Assembly: GCF_004010325.2 (NCBI RefSeq)
Contig: NZ_SADR02000003.1
Span: 62,001 to 126,000 of the forward strand
Length of the DNA stretch: 64,000 bases
Reading direction: 5' to 3'
Source of the DNA: Mesorhizobium sp. M00.F.Ca.ET.216.01.1.1
Lineage (GTDB): Bacteria > Pseudomonadota > Alphaproteobacteria > Rhizobiales > Rhizobiaceae
Shown here: piece by piece, positions 26,067 to 35,955 of the stretch
How positions within the stretch are numbered: the stretch's first letter is position 1
Layout: each line of letters opens with the position of its first letter
Position numbers and translations under genes: made by a program
Notes under the pieces: generated by a model
The model's input: the letters and a program-made list of their open reading frames with translations, nothing else
Database searches by the model: none
What the model was told of the DNA's origin: nothing

Positions 26067-26268
26067 TTTTTCCGACGGACGAACTGCCGTCGAGCTGGGG
26101 GGCATCTTGATGTCCAGTAAAAAGGCAATCGGCTGCCCGTGATTCTTACCGGCAACTCGACATCCAGAAGCACATGAACGCCTCCGGAAACGAGGCCTAT
26201 CGGCGACACGTACATGCGGCTTCGATCCTGTCAATTTGGGAAGGCTTTCTGAAAAGCCGCTTGACTCT

Positions 26269-26308
26269 CTTTCTAAAATATCAATTCTAGAATGATCATC
26301 TTAGAAAG
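26269..26308. promoter_or_regulatory. Nested palindromes, candidate TetR operator
   Basis: CTTTCTAA (26269-26276) is inverted as TTAGAAAG (26301-26308), and the centre holds a perfect ATTCTAGAAT (26284-26293). The block ends 8 nt before the TetR start codon. It is AT-rich within GC-rich DNA, as expected for a promoter/operator of the tetR-epoxide hydrolase operon. Confidence 0.55.
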
Positions 26309-26316
26309 AGACGCAG

Positions 26317-26886
26317 ATGACCAGACCGCGATCGTTTGACGAAGCCGCTGTACTCCATGACGCGATGGACGCATTTCGGCGAAGCGGCTTCGCCGGCGTC
26401 TCTATCAAGGATTTGGGCGATGCGACGGGCCTGACGTCCGGCTCGATCTACAATGCCTTTGGCGACAAGGAAGGTCTCTATCGGGCGGCTTTCGGCTATT
26501 ACATCGATGCCGTTATCCGTCGCCGGATCGAGACGTATGTCGGTGAGGCAAATGACCTGAATGGTTTGGAACAGTTGTTCCTGTCGTTGCTGTGCGCGCC
26601 GGAATCCGACGAGCATGGTTGTCTGTTGACGAATGCCGCCGTCGAGTTCGGCGCGCAGCCGTCGGTCGCCTCGCAGGGTCTCGCCGAAGGGTTCGCCGTG
26701 CTGGAAGCTGCCATTAGGCGGGTCGTCGAGGGTCAGATTGGAGGAGGGCAGGTCGGCCTTCTGGTCGCCAGGCTTCTGCTTCTCTACCAGGGCATTCTCG
26801 TCCTGATCCGCGCTGGCCAGAACATCTCGGCCTGCCCGGCCGTCATTCGATCAGAGTTCGAGCAACTACGGAAACTTCTGCCATGA
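26317..26886 (+). CDS. TetR-family transcriptional regulator
   Basis: A 189-residue protein with the N-terminal helix-turn-helix (SIKDLGDATGLTSGSIYNAFGDKEGLY) and a C-terminal domain of the TetR_C group (CLLTNAAVEFG). It overlaps the downstream epoxide-hydrolase-like gene by ATGA and is preceded by nested palindromes, so it very likely represses its own operon and responds to a substrate or relative of the hydrolase. Confidence 0.9.
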   Translation: MTRPRSFDEAAVLHDAMDAFRRSGFAGVSIKDLGDATGLTSGSIYNAFGDKEGLYRAAFGYYIDAVIRRRIETYVGEANDLNGLEQLFLSLLCAPESDEHGCLLTNAAVEFGAQPSVASQGLAEGFAVLEAAIRRVVEGQIGGGQVGLLVARLLLLYQGILVLIRAGQNISACPAVIRSEFEQLRKLLP

Positions 26887-27998
26887 TCAGCCTTTCCCGC
26901 AGAGTGGTGCTTCTCGGCACCGCCGGCAGCCTCATTGCGTCTCTCATGCCGGCCTTCGGAACGGCACGGATCATGCCGACGGTTCGATACGTTCGGACCA
27001 ACGGCATCAACATGGCTGTTTACGAAGCTGGCAAGGGGCCGGCGGTGGTTTTGCTGCACGGTTTTCCCGAGCTTGCCTTCTCCTGGCGCCATCAGATCGC
27101 GCCGCTCGTCGCCGCTGGCTATCATGTCATCGTTCCCGACCAGCGCGGCTATGGCCTGACCGATCGGCCATCGAAGGTCGAGGACTATGATATGGTGCAC
27201 CTGACCGGCGATCTCGTCGGTCTGCTTGATGCGCTCGGCGTCGAAAAGGCTGTGTTCGTCGGCCACGACTGGGGCGGCCTAGTCGCCTGGCAGATGCCGC
27301 TTTTGCACCAAAGCCGTGTTGCTGGTGTCATCGGCCTCAACACGCCGTTCATTCCTCATGAGATGCTGTGGCTGGATCCCAGCCTCACCAAAGGTTTGAC
27401 GCCGCCCGACAAGCCGTTCGTGGCCGACGATACAAAAGACCCGATCGCGCAGATGCGTGAGGTCTACAGTCCCGATATGTATGTGCTGATGTTCGAAGAT
27501 GGAGACCTTGGCGACCGGCTGATGGCGCACGATGTGGCGCGCGTGTTCAGAAACAATATGCGCAAGGGTGTCATCACCGCCGCGCAATATGCCAGGCTGC
27601 CGCCACAGGCCCGGCACATGGCCTTCATCAAGACGCTCGAGCAACCGGAACCCAAAACGCTGCCCGGCGAGCTGATCCTGACGCCGGACGAGCTTGCGTT
27701 CTATGTCGAGAGCTTCGAGCGCACTGGTTTCACACCCGGCATCAACTGGTACCGCAACTTGTCGCGCAACTGGAAAGCCGGCCTGAACATCAATCAGACG
27801 ATAGAAGTGCCATCCTTGATGATTGGTGCTGAAGACGACGTCGTGCTTGCCCCAGCGCTGATGGATGGAATGGATGCGCACATACCCGATCTCGAGAAAG
27901 ATGTGATCGCTGGTTGCGGGCATTGGTCCCAGCAGGAGAAGCCGAAAGAGGTCGCAACCCTTATGATCGGCTGGCTGAAGCGGCGCTTCCCCACGTAG
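26883..27998 (+). CDS. Epoxide hydrolase-like alpha/beta hydrolase with Tat-type signal
   Basis: A 371-residue protein. The N-terminus SLSRRVVLLGTAGSLIASLMPAFG resembles a Tat signal, suggesting export. The catalytic domain has the oxyanion HGFPELAFSW, nucleophile Asp129 in VGHDWGGL, acid in GAEDDVVL and base His in GCGHWSQQEKP, the pattern of epoxide hydrolases rather than haloalkane dehalogenases. The lid contains YRNLSRNW, giving a likely ring-opening Tyr. It is translationally coupled to the TetR gene. The epoxide substrate is unknown. Confidence 0.87.
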   Translation: MISLSRRVVLLGTAGSLIASLMPAFGTARIMPTVRYVRTNGINMAVYEAGKGPAVVLLHGFPELAFSWRHQIAPLVAAGYHVIVPDQRGYGLTDRPSKVEDYDMVHLTGDLVGLLDALGVEKAVFVGHDWGGLVAWQMPLLHQSRVAGVIGLNTPFIPHEMLWLDPSLTKGLTPPDKPFVADDTKDPIAQMREVYSPDMYVLMFEDGDLGDRLMAHDVARVFRNNMRKGVITAAQYARLPPQARHMAFIKTLEQPEPKTLPGELILTPDELAFYVESFERTGFTPGINWYRNLSRNWKAGLNINQTIEVPSLMIGAEDDVVLAPALMDGMDAHIPDLEKDVIAGCGHWSQQEKPKEVATLMIGWLKRRFPT

Positions 27999-28040
27999 CC
28001 ATGCGTGCCGACGCCGGGGGTTAGAGCAACCTGTTGATTT

Positions 28041-28116
28041 CTAGTGTCGTTTTGATTTGGAAGTTCGCTCGGAACTCGATATCAAAATCAGACGAACTTC
28101 GAAATCACGACACTAG
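28041..28116. repeat. Long imperfect hairpin, probable palindromic intergenic element
   Basis: The ends CTAGTGTCG and CGACACTAG are exact inverted copies. The next 15 nt inward (TGATTTGGAAGTTCG against the complement of CGAACTTCGAAATCA) match at 14 positions; the left arm carries three extra T residues. The size and position between genes fit a dispersed rhizobial palindromic element. Copy number cannot be judged from one window. Confidence 0.6.
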
Positions 28117-28365
28117 CACTCTGCTTTCCCACAGTCGGTCGCCGAGCGACCAACTCCATTAGCCCGTCCCGCTCCCATTCTGTGAAATGATGCATCCCCA
28201 GCAGGGGGTGACGCCTTGCCGCATGATGTTCCCGTCATAGCTGCGCCGGGCATCATCCCCAGTCGGGTGCGCTGCTGAATCAGGCAATCGAGACTGACAC
28301 GAAAAGGCCGCCATCGACGTCGCTCCGAAAAATGCTTCGCTGCAATTTACAACTAACATGTCAGT

Positions 28366-28375
28366 GTGCTAGCAC
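28366..28375. promoter_or_regulatory. Candidate GntR operator
   Basis: The perfect palindrome GTGCTAGCAC, flanked by CA and TG on alternate sides, lies 33-42 nt before the aldolase start codon. The GntR regulator gene is the second gene of this operon, making it the most likely binder. Confidence 0.4.
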
Positions 28376-28407
28376 TGCGCGTAGACAGATGTTCGGAGAG
28401 GGTCGCA

Positions 28408-29292
28408 GTGACGTCGCGTTTTGGTCTCTCGGTTGCTCTCGCCACGCCTTTTGAGACGTCCGGGCAAATCGCCATCCCTGCCATGGTCGCGCAAGCCCGA
28501 GCCTGCCTTGGCGCCGGCTGCAACAGCGCAACGCTGTTCGGCACCACAGGAGAAGGTGCCTCCGTCGGCACCGAGGAGCGGCGGGGTGTCATCGAAGCCA
28601 TGCTCGTCGCCGGCATCCCGGCACATCAGCTTGTCGCCGGCGTGCTGGTCGATGCAGCCGAAGACGCCGCCGAACAGGCACGCTACGCCTTGCAGCGCGG
28701 CGCCCGCAACATCCTCCTCGCGCCGCCGAGCTACTTCAAGAATGTCGGCGAGGACGGGCTGTTCGGATGGTTTTCCGCAGTCTTCGCGGCGCTCGGCCCG
28801 CTGGCTCGCGGCATCCTCCTCTACAATATCCCTTCCGTCACCATGGTGCCGCTTCCGCTTGGCCTGATCGGCAGGCTGCGTGCAGCCTTTCCCGGCGTGG
28901 TCGCCGGTGTCAAGGATTCTGGTGGCGACTGGAGCTACAGCGAGGCACTGCTGAGCGCCCATGGTGATCTGGTGATCCTGATCGGCGACGAGCGGCACCT
29001 GGCGAGAAGCGTGCGTCAGGGCGGGCAGGGCGCCATTTCGGGCATGGCCAATTTCGTCACCGGCGAAATCCGCGCCATGGCCGTGGACGGGCGCGACGAT
29101 GCCCGCGTCGAGAGTTTTGTTCTCGAACTGCTCAAATATCCGGTCACGCCGGCAGTGAAGGTGATGGTGGCGCGCAAGACCGGCGACGAACGCTGGCTGA
29201 CGGTGCGACCGCCGCTGGAACCGATCGCTGCGCAGGAGCGGCAACAGCTTGCCGCCGCCTATGACAGGCTGTTTGCGACAGAGCCGGCCTGA
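28408..29292 (+). CDS. Dihydrodipicolinate synthase/N-acetylneuraminate lyase family aldolase
   Basis: About 294 residues from GTG 28408, which has CGGAGAGGG upstream. Class I aldolase residues of the DapA/NAL family are present: the GTTGEG loop at 45-50, Tyr139 in LLYNIPS and Schiff-base Lys169 in VAGVKDSGGDW. The family includes lyases and dehydratases acting on 2-keto acids and keto-deoxy sugars. It heads an operon with a GntR regulator and a complete ABC sugar transporter, so the imported compound is probably converted to a 2-keto acid cleaved or dehydrated here. The exact substrate is unknown. Confidence 0.88.
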   Translation: MTSRFGLSVALATPFETSGQIAIPAMVAQARACLGAGCNSATLFGTTGEGASVGTEERRGVIEAMLVAGIPAHQLVAGVLVDAAEDAAEQARYALQRGARNILLAPPSYFKNVGEDGLFGWFSAVFAALGPLARGILLYNIPSVTMVPLPLGLIGRLRAAFPGVVAGVKDSGGDWSYSEALLSAHGDLVILIGDERHLARSVRQGGQGAISGMANFVTGEIRAMAVDGRDDARVESFVLELLKYPVTPAVKVMVARKTGDERWLTVRPPLEPIAAQERQQLAAAYDRLFATEPA

Positions 29293-29315
29293 CATGCAAG
29301 GGGAAGCGCGCTGAG

Positions 29316-29975
29316 ATGGACGACGCCAGCGAACCGGCAACCCTTCGGGAAAGAGCTTATGCCAGCTTCACGCGGCATTTGCTGGCCCGCGATCTGCGGC
29401 CGGGGCAGTTCGTGTCGCAGCGCGAACTGGTGGCCTTTACTGGGCTGCCGCTTGGCGCCATCCGCGAGATCGTGCCGCGCCTCGAAGCCGAGGGACTTCT
29501 GACAACCATCCCGCAGCGCGGCATGCAGATCGCGCATATCGACATCAGCTTGATCCGCGAGGCCTTCCAGTTTCGCCTGTTCATGGAGCGCGAAGCGGTA
29601 GCGCTTTTCACTATCAACGCGTCCGACGCCGAACTCGCCCGTCTGCGGCGCGAGCATGAGGACATGCTGGCTCAAGCCTTGTCCCAGGCGCCGACGCCGG
29701 AAATGGAAGCCAAGGCCCAGAACATCGACTGGGCCATGCACGACACCTTCATCGATGCACTTGGCAACGAAATCATCGCCAAGGCCTATCTGGTCAACTC
29801 GGTAAAGATCCGGCTGATCCACCAGGAGCGTTTCCGTATCGACGGGCGCGTCGTCCCGGTGATGCGCGAGCACCTGACGGTGATCGAAGCGCTCGAGAGC
29901 CGCGATCCGCAAAAGGCGGTCGAGGCGATCAGCTGGCATATCGACAATGCGCGCCGGCTGGCGCTCCAGATCTGA
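29316..29975 (+). CDS. GntR-family regulator (FCD/FadR subgroup)
   Basis: A 219-residue protein with an N-terminal winged helix (LRPGQFVSQRELVAFTGLPLGAIREIVPRLEAEGLL) and a C-terminal all-helical FCD domain. FCD metal-type ligands are visible as Asp/His in NIDWAMHDTFIDAL, REHLTVIEAL and SWHIDNARR. FCD regulators usually respond to small organic acids. It lies between the aldolase and the transporter genes and probably controls the whole operon. Confidence 0.9.
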   Translation: MDDASEPATLRERAYASFTRHLLARDLRPGQFVSQRELVAFTGLPLGAIREIVPRLEAEGLLTTIPQRGMQIAHIDISLIREAFQFRLFMEREAVALFTINASDAELARLRREHEDMLAQALSQAPTPEMEAKAQNIDWAMHDTFIDALGNEIIAKAYLVNSVKIRLIHQERFRIDGRVVPVMREHLTVIEALESRDPQKAVEAISWHIDNARRLALQI

Positions 29976-30037
29976 GGAAGCACGAGCCGCGCCGCAGTCA
30001 CGGCGCAATCCACAACGACAGCAACCGGGAGGAAGAA

Positions 30038-31375
30038 ATGTCGTCCAATCTGTTCAACCCAACCAGGAGGGAACTCCTTGCAGGAACCACGGCGCTTGCC
30101 GCCGCCGGCCTTGCGGGTCTGCGCCCAAGCTTTGCCGCCGGCGTCGACTGGAAGCGCTTTGCCGGCACGACGCTTGACGTCAATTTGGTGAAAAGCCCGC
30201 GCAGCGACACCATCCTGAAATACCTCGCCGAATTCGAGGAACTGACCGGGATCAAGGTCAATGCCGAGGCGACGCCGGAACAGCAGCAACGCCAGAAGAC
30301 GGTGATCGAGCTTAGCTCTGGCAAGCCGAGCTTCGATGTCGTGCATCTGAGCTACCACGTGCAGAAGCGGCAGTTCGAGAAGGGTGGCTGGCTGGCGGAC
30401 ATCGCCGGCTATCTCGCCGACCCGACGCTGACCGATCCTGGGCTGGTCGAAAGCGATTTCGCCGAGGCCGGCATGCTTTTCGCCAAGGACGGCGAGGGCG
30501 TGCTGCGCTCGCTGCCCTTCTCGGTGGATTACTGGATCGTCTACTGGAACAAGGAGCTGTTCGAGGCCAAGGGCATCAAATATCCCGAGACGTTCGAGCA
30601 ACTGGTGGCTGCCGCCGAAGCGCTGACCGATCCATCGACCAACACGTACGGTTTCGTTGCCCGCGGCCTCAAGAATGCCAACACGCCGGTGTGGACATCG
30701 CTCATGCTCGGCTACGACATGACGCCGCTCGACGACAAGGGAAAGCTGCGCACCGAGGCTCCCGAGGCGGTCGAGGCTGCCGCCCTCTATCAGAAGCTGA
30801 TGACCAAGTGTGCCCCGCCGGGCGTCACCGGCTTCAACTGGGCCGAAGCGCAGTCCGCCTTCCTGCAAGGCAAGATTGGCATGTGGTTCGACGGCGTTGG
30901 CTTTGCCCCGCCGATGGAGAATCCCGAAAAGTCGCGCGTCGTCGGCAAGGTCGGCTACGGCGTCGTACCCAAGGGTCCCAAGGCGCATGCCTCCGGGACC
31001 TTTGGCGACGGCCTCGGCGTGACGGCCACCAGCGAGAAGAAGGAGGCCGCCTATCTGTTCTGCCAGTGGGCGGTATCCCCGGCCATGGGCGCGCGCCTGC
31101 TGCAGGCCGGCGCCGGCGTGCCTTTCCGAAAGTCGGTGCTGGAGGATCCCAAGGTGCGCGAAGGCGTCACCATGCCGGCGAGCTGGCTCGATGCCGTGGT
31201 CGGTTCCGGCAACATCAGCCGGCTGGCGCTGCCGGTCATCATCCCTGTAACCGAGTTCCGCGACATCTACGGCGTGGCGTTGACCAATATGATTGCCGGT
31301 GCTGATCCGGCGGCTGAGCTGAAGAAAGCTACCGAGCAGTTCCAGCCGGTTCTCGACAGGAGTGAGCAAGGCTGA
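30038..31375 (+). CDS. ABC transporter sugar-binding protein (extracellular family 1)
   Basis: A 445-residue precursor with a Tat-like signal (TRRELLAGTTALAAAGLAGL). The mature protein is a type-1 sugar-binding protein with motifs such as TIVYWNKELFEAKGIKYPETFEQL and GKIGMWFDGVGFA. It captures a carbohydrate or related solute in the periplasm for the permeases encoded next. Its stop overlaps the first permease start (TGATG). Confidence 0.92.
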   Translation: MSSNLFNPTRRELLAGTTALAAAGLAGLRPSFAAGVDWKRFAGTTLDVNLVKSPRSDTILKYLAEFEELTGIKVNAEATPEQQQRQKTVIELSSGKPSFDVVHLSYHVQKRQFEKGGWLADIAGYLADPTLTDPGLVESDFAEAGMLFAKDGEGVLRSLPFSVDYWIVYWNKELFEAKGIKYPETFEQLVAAAEALTDPSTNTYGFVARGLKNANTPVWTSLMLGYDMTPLDDKGKLRTEAPEAVEAAALYQKLMTKCAPPGVTGFNWAEAQSAFLQGKIGMWFDGVGFAPPMENPEKSRVVGKVGYGVVPKGPKAHASGTFGDGLGVTATSEKKEAAYLFCQWAVSPAMGARLLQAGAGVPFRKSVLEDPKVREGVTMPASWLDAVVGSGNISRLALPVIIPVTEFRDIYGVALTNMIAGADPAAELKKATEQFQPVLDRSEQG

Positions 31376-32313
31376 TGTCCGCCACCACCCCAGAACAAAC
31401 CGGGGTGACGATGCAAGCCACCGAAGGGAGCCAGACGATCCGACTGGCTCCCAACTACTGGCCCTTCGTCGTGCCGGCGCTCGTCGTCGTTGGCGCCGTG
31501 ATCGTCTTCCCCTGGGCTTTCACGCTGTGGATGAGCGTCAACCGCTGGACGCTTGGCCAGTCGCGAAGCTTTGCCGGGATGGAAAATTATCTGCGCCTGG
31601 CCGGTGATCCGCGATTCTGGGAATCCCTTGTCCATACGTTGAGCTACACCTTCCTCTCGGTCGTTACGCCGATGTTCCTGGGCACCGTGGCGGCCCTGAT
31701 CTTTGACGCCAAGGTTCCGCTGCGCGGCCTGCTGCGTGGCATCTTCGTGATGCCGATGATGGCGACGCCCGTTGCCGTGGCACTGGTCTGGACGATGATG
31801 TTCCATCCTCAGCTCGGCGTGCTCAACTACCTTCTGTCGCTGGTCGGCATCCCGGCGCAGGAATGGATATTCAACGCCAACACGGTCATCCCTTCGCTGG
31901 TTGCGGTCGAGACCTGGCAGTGGACGCCACTGGTGATGCTGATCGTGCTGGGCGGGCTGGCCTCGGTGCCGCGCGAGCCCTTCGAGAGCGCCGAGATCGA
32001 CGGCGCCAATGCCTGGCAGCAATTCCGCTACCTCACCTTGCCGATGATCGCGCCGTTCCTGATGATCGCGGTGATCATCCGCACGATCGATGCGCTGAAG
32101 AGCTTCGACATCATCTACGCGATGACGCAGGGCGGGCCGGGCACGGCCTCGGAAACCATCAACATCTATCTCTACAACACCGCTTTCTCCTACTACGACA
32201 TCGGCTACGGCTCGGCCATGGCGGTGGTGTTCTTCACCGTCATCGTGGCTCTGTCCTTCATCCTGCTGATGCTGCGCCAGCGCTCCCAGTGGGCCGATGC
32301 GGAGGGCAAATAG
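31375..32313 (+). CDS. ABC sugar transporter permease (MalF/UgpA type)
   Basis: A 312-residue inner-membrane protein with about six membrane segments and the binding-protein-dependent transport signature EAA-like loop PFESAEIDGANAWQQFRYLTLPMIAPF, which contacts the ATPase. Coupled to the binding protein by TGATG and followed at once by the second permease. Confidence 0.93.
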   Translation: MSATTPEQTGVTMQATEGSQTIRLAPNYWPFVVPALVVVGAVIVFPWAFTLWMSVNRWTLGQSRSFAGMENYLRLAGDPRFWESLVHTLSYTFLSVVTPMFLGTVAALIFDAKVPLRGLLRGIFVMPMMATPVAVALVWTMMFHPQLGVLNYLLSLVGIPAQEWIFNANTVIPSLVAVETWQWTPLVMLIVLGGLASVPREPFESAEIDGANAWQQFRYLTLPMIAPFLMIAVIIRTIDALKSFDIIYAMTQGGPGTASETINIYLYNTAFSYYDIGYGSAMAVVFFTVIVALSFILLMLRQRSQWADAEGK

Positions 32314-33135
32314 ATGAGTTCCCAGTTGCTCAACCGGATCGGTCTGTTTTTCGCGGCTCTGGTCTTCGTCTCGCCGGCGATCCTGTTCTTCCTCTGGATG
32401 ATCTCGCTGTCTCTGAAATTCGAGATCGACAACGGCGCCTATCCGCCGATCCTGATCCCCGAACGTTTTGCCTGGTCGAACTATGCAAAGGTGTTCGAGG
32501 AGAACAATTTCCTGCTCTGTCTCTGGAATTCGGTTCTGGTGACCGGCACGGCGACGCTGCTGGCGCTGCTGATTGGTGTTCCGGCCGGCTATGGCATTGC
32601 GCGGCTCAAGGCCGAGAGATCGGCGGTCGTCATCATGATCGCCCGCATGACGCCAGGGCTTTCCTATCTCATCCCGCTGTTTCTGCTGTTCCAGTGGTTC
32701 GGCATTCTCGGCACGCTGTGGCCGCAGATCATCATCCATCTGGTGGTGACGGTGCCGATCGTGGTCTGGGTGATGATAGGCTATTTCGAGACGACGCCGA
32801 TGGAGCTGGAAGAGGCGGCCAACATCGACGGCGCCACCTCCTGGCAGGTGTTCCGGCTGGTCGCCCTGCCCATCGCAAAGCCGGGCATCGTCGTCGCCTT
32901 CATCCTGTCCGTCATCTTCTCGTGGAACAATTTCGTCTTCGGCGTGGTGCTCGCCAGCCGCGAGACCCGCACGCTGCCGGTCGCCGTCTACAACATGCTC
33001 TCCTATGAGCAGGTGAGCTGGGGGCCGCTCGCCGCCGCTGCGCTGGTGGTGACGCTGCCGGTGCTGGTCCTGACGATGTTCGCGCAAAGGCAGATTGTCG
33101 CCGGGCTGACTGCCGGCGCCGTCAAGGGCGGCTGA
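32314..33135 (+). CDS. ABC sugar transporter permease (MalG/UgpE type)
   Basis: A 273-residue protein with six membrane segments and the EAA loop PMELEEAANIDGATSWQVFRLVALPIAKPG. It starts immediately after the first permease stop. With 31375-32313 it forms the heterodimeric channel. Confidence 0.93.
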   Translation: MSSQLLNRIGLFFAALVFVSPAILFFLWMISLSLKFEIDNGAYPPILIPERFAWSNYAKVFEENNFLLCLWNSVLVTGTATLLALLIGVPAGYGIARLKAERSAVVIMIARMTPGLSYLIPLFLLFQWFGILGTLWPQIIIHLVVTVPIVVWVMIGYFETTPMELEEAANIDGATSWQVFRLVALPIAKPGIVVAFILSVIFSWNNFVFGVVLASRETRTLPVAVYNMLSYEQVSWGPLAAAALVVTLPVLVLTMFAQRQIVAGLTAGAVKGG

Positions 33136-33175
33136 GGCGCCCGGCCGGACATCACTCTTTTCCTAGGGAAATCCA

Positions 33176-34234
<1,059 letters not shown>

Positions 34235-34271
34235 CGCTGCGCGGCTGATGCCGCCTTGCAGAGGGGCAGGC

Positions 34272-35309
34272 TCAGGCGATCATCTGACCGGGTTGAAGCA
34301 CTTCGATGCCCTGGCGCAATCCGGTGGCGACGACCGACACCCTGAATTTTCCAGCGAGCGCCTCGTCGAAAATGGCGCCGACGATGATGTCGGCATCGGC
34401 GTCGACCTCCTCGCGTATGCGGGTGGCCGCTTCGTCGACCTCGAACAGCGTCATATCGGTTCCGCCCGATATCGAGACGAGAACACCCTTGGCACCCATC
34501 ATGGAAGCTTCGTCGAGAAGCGGGTTTGCTATGGCTGCCTCTGCAGCGTTCCTGGCACGGCCTTCGCCTGTGGCTTCACCGGTACCCATCATCGCGCGGC
34601 CCATGTCCCGCATCACCGATTTCACGTCGGCGAAGTCGAGATTGATCAGCCCTTCCTTTACGATGAGGTCGGTAATGCAGCCGACACCGGAATAAAGCAC
34701 GCGGTCCGCCATGGCAAAAGCATCCGCGAACGTCGTCTTGGCGTCGGCAATCCTGAACAGGTTCTGATTTGGGATCACGATCACCGTGTCGGCACTTTCG
34801 CGAAGCCGATCGATGCCTTCGTCGGCCGATTGCAACCGGCGTTTCCCTTCGAAGGTAAACGGCTTGGTGACGACGGCCACCGTCAGTATTCCCGCGTCTC
34901 GCGCAGCTCGCGCTATGATGGGGGCAGCACCTGTCCCCGTTCCACCCCCCATGCCGGCGGTCACGAAACACATATGCGTTCCCGCGAGGTGGTCCATGAT
35001 CTCGTCGATCGTTTCCTCGGCTGCCGCGCGCCCGACCTCGGGCAGGGACCCGGCTCCCAAGCCTTCCGTCACATGAGCACCCAACTGGATCAGTCGTGAT
35101 GCCTTCGACATTGCGAGCGCCTGGGCGTCGGTGTTGGCGACGATGAACTCGGCGCCCTGCAAGCCCTCGGTGATCATGTTGTTGACGGCATTGCCACCGC
35201 CACCGCCTACGCCAATAACGGTTATCTTCGGCCTCATCTCGAAGATTTCCGGCTTTCCCTTGGTGTTCAATGCCGTCTCTCCATCGAAAATACTGGGCGC
35301 GGCGAGCAA
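34272..35309 (-). CDS. ftsZ2: Short second FtsZ (FtsZ2-like tubulin-family GTPase)
   Basis: About 345 residues from TTG 35309. ATG 35237 is possible, but the upstream residues ([23 protein letters not shown]) resemble the start of rhizobial FtsZ2. The GTP-binding tubulin signature [13 protein letters not shown] and the N-terminal [15 protein letters not shown] are intact, as is the T7-type loop ([11 protein letters not shown]). The protein ends directly after the GTPase core (QPGQMIA). It lacks the long linker and the conserved C-terminal peptide that bind FtsA and other divisome proteins in the main FtsZ. It has no division genes beside it. Confidence 0.9.
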   Translation of the reverse strand: MLAAPSIFDGETALNTKGKPEIFEMRPKITVIGVGGGGGNAVNNMITEGLQGAEFIVANTDAQALAMSKASRLIQLGAHVTEGLGAGSLPEVGRAAAEETIDEIMDHLAGTHMCFVTAGMGGGTGTGAAPIIARAARDAGILTVAVVTKPFTFEGKRRLQSADEGIDRLRESADTVIVIPNQNLFRIADAKTTFADAFAMADRVLYSGVGCITDLIVKEGLINLDFADVKSVMRDMGRAMMGTGEATGEGRARNAAEAAIANPLLDEASMMGAKGVLVSISGGTDMTLFEVDEAATRIREEVDADADIIVGAIFDEALAGKFRVSVVATGLRQGIEVLQPGQMIA

Positions 35310-35467
35310 TCAGATGATCTTTCCGAAAACCGCACCGAATCCGATGCGGCAAGCTCGCGAATCAGGCCATGCCCCCGCTGCCAAGGAATCAGAGGGTGAA
35401 CCTGCCTGCAAGTGCGAGCTTGTCAGCGCAATGTCGGCGGGGTGCTAAAAGCTACGGCGGCTATCTG
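35310..35467. other. Upstream region of ftsZ2; left flank of the island
   Basis: A short gene-free stretch between ftsZ2 and the tRNA fragment. No clear promoter boxes were found by eye. Confidence 0.35.
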
Positions 35468-35536
35468 CCAAGTGCCTGAAAACTATGGTGATCCCGACAG
35501 GAATCGAACTTGTGACCTACAGATTAGGAATTTGTC
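35468..35536 (-). repeat. Displaced 3' fragment of tRNA-Arg (att-like direct repeat, left)
   Basis: A copy of the T arm, variable loop and 3' side of the anticodon arm of the tRNA at 58914-58990, plus about 18 nt beyond its CCA end. Differences are only at 35483, 35510, 35532 and 35535. The mismatch at 35510 falls in the T stem. It lacks the D arm and 5' acceptor strand, so it cannot be a functional tRNA. Confidence 0.85.
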
Positions 35537-35545
35537 AGACGGCCT

Positions 35546-35700
35546 TCCTGTTGTTTCCCAATGCCCGTCGGCTGGTGCCTTTTGGCCGGATCGGCAAGCC
35601 GGAGGAAGTGGCCGCGCTGGTAGCTTTCCTCGCATCGGACGAAGCTGCGTTGATGTGTGGGTCTCTGGTGGAAATCACGGGCGCGCAAGCGGTGGCTTGG
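35546..35700 (+). pseudogene. C-terminal remnant of a short-chain dehydrogenase
   Basis: The reading frame contains RRLVPFGRIGKPEEVAALVAFLASDE followed by GSLVEITGAQAVAW, the end of an SDR enzyme. The upstream part is replaced by the tRNA fragment and the normal stop is lost. It lies directly against the left island boundary. Confidence 0.7.
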
Positions 35701-35759
35701 GCAGATAGAGGTGTTGCAAACCGGTCCAACTGGGTTGTGTGCGTCAAGCACACAACCTG

Positions 35760-35858
35760 AAGCATTGGCATGACGAGAACCCCTACTACGGCAATGTCGC
35801 ATATCAGGAATCACTTGATGGCAAGGCCGTCGAGTGGATGGAGAAAGTCTGCGACTAA
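35760..35858 (+). pseudogene. C-terminal remnant of a cupin ((R)-mandelonitrile lyase-like) protein
   Basis: Thirty-two residues, KHWHDENPYYGNVAYQE then SLDGKAVEWMEKVCD and a stop, match the C-terminal end of cupins of the mandelonitrile-lyase-like group (KHWHGA...MTHIAIQE...VEWMEKVSD). The metal-binding N-terminal part is missing. SDR and cupin genes of these kinds are often neighbours, so both relics may come from one lost operon. Confidence 0.6.
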
Positions 35859-35955
35859 CAATACCGCCGCCAATCGTTGCCGCGACTGCAGCGTCTCGCA
35901 CTTGGCGAAGTCTTGCGGTGCCGAGCTCTGCAATAGTGATAGGCACGCTGCCAAC

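Larger units (their letters stand above)
27999..28407. other. Intergenic region, 409 nt, with a long hairpin repeat and an operator-like palindrome
   Basis: It holds the hairpin repeat at 28041-28116 and the palindrome at 28366-28375, described separately. Between them (28117-28340) there is a short protein-like stretch on the minus strand (readable as HHFTEWERDGLMELVARRP) without a start or a recognisable family, possibly a relic. No intact gene. Confidence 0.45.

Noticed and set aside
31267..33087. 606-codon open frame on the minus strand
   Set aside because: Very rich in His, Arg, Asp and Gln, with no domain; it is the shadow of two ABC permease genes on the other strand.
35412..35708. 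Plus-strand open frame with the same DPDRNRTCDLQIRNL text
   Set aside because: It arises from the displaced tRNA fragment joined to the SDR relic in another frame.
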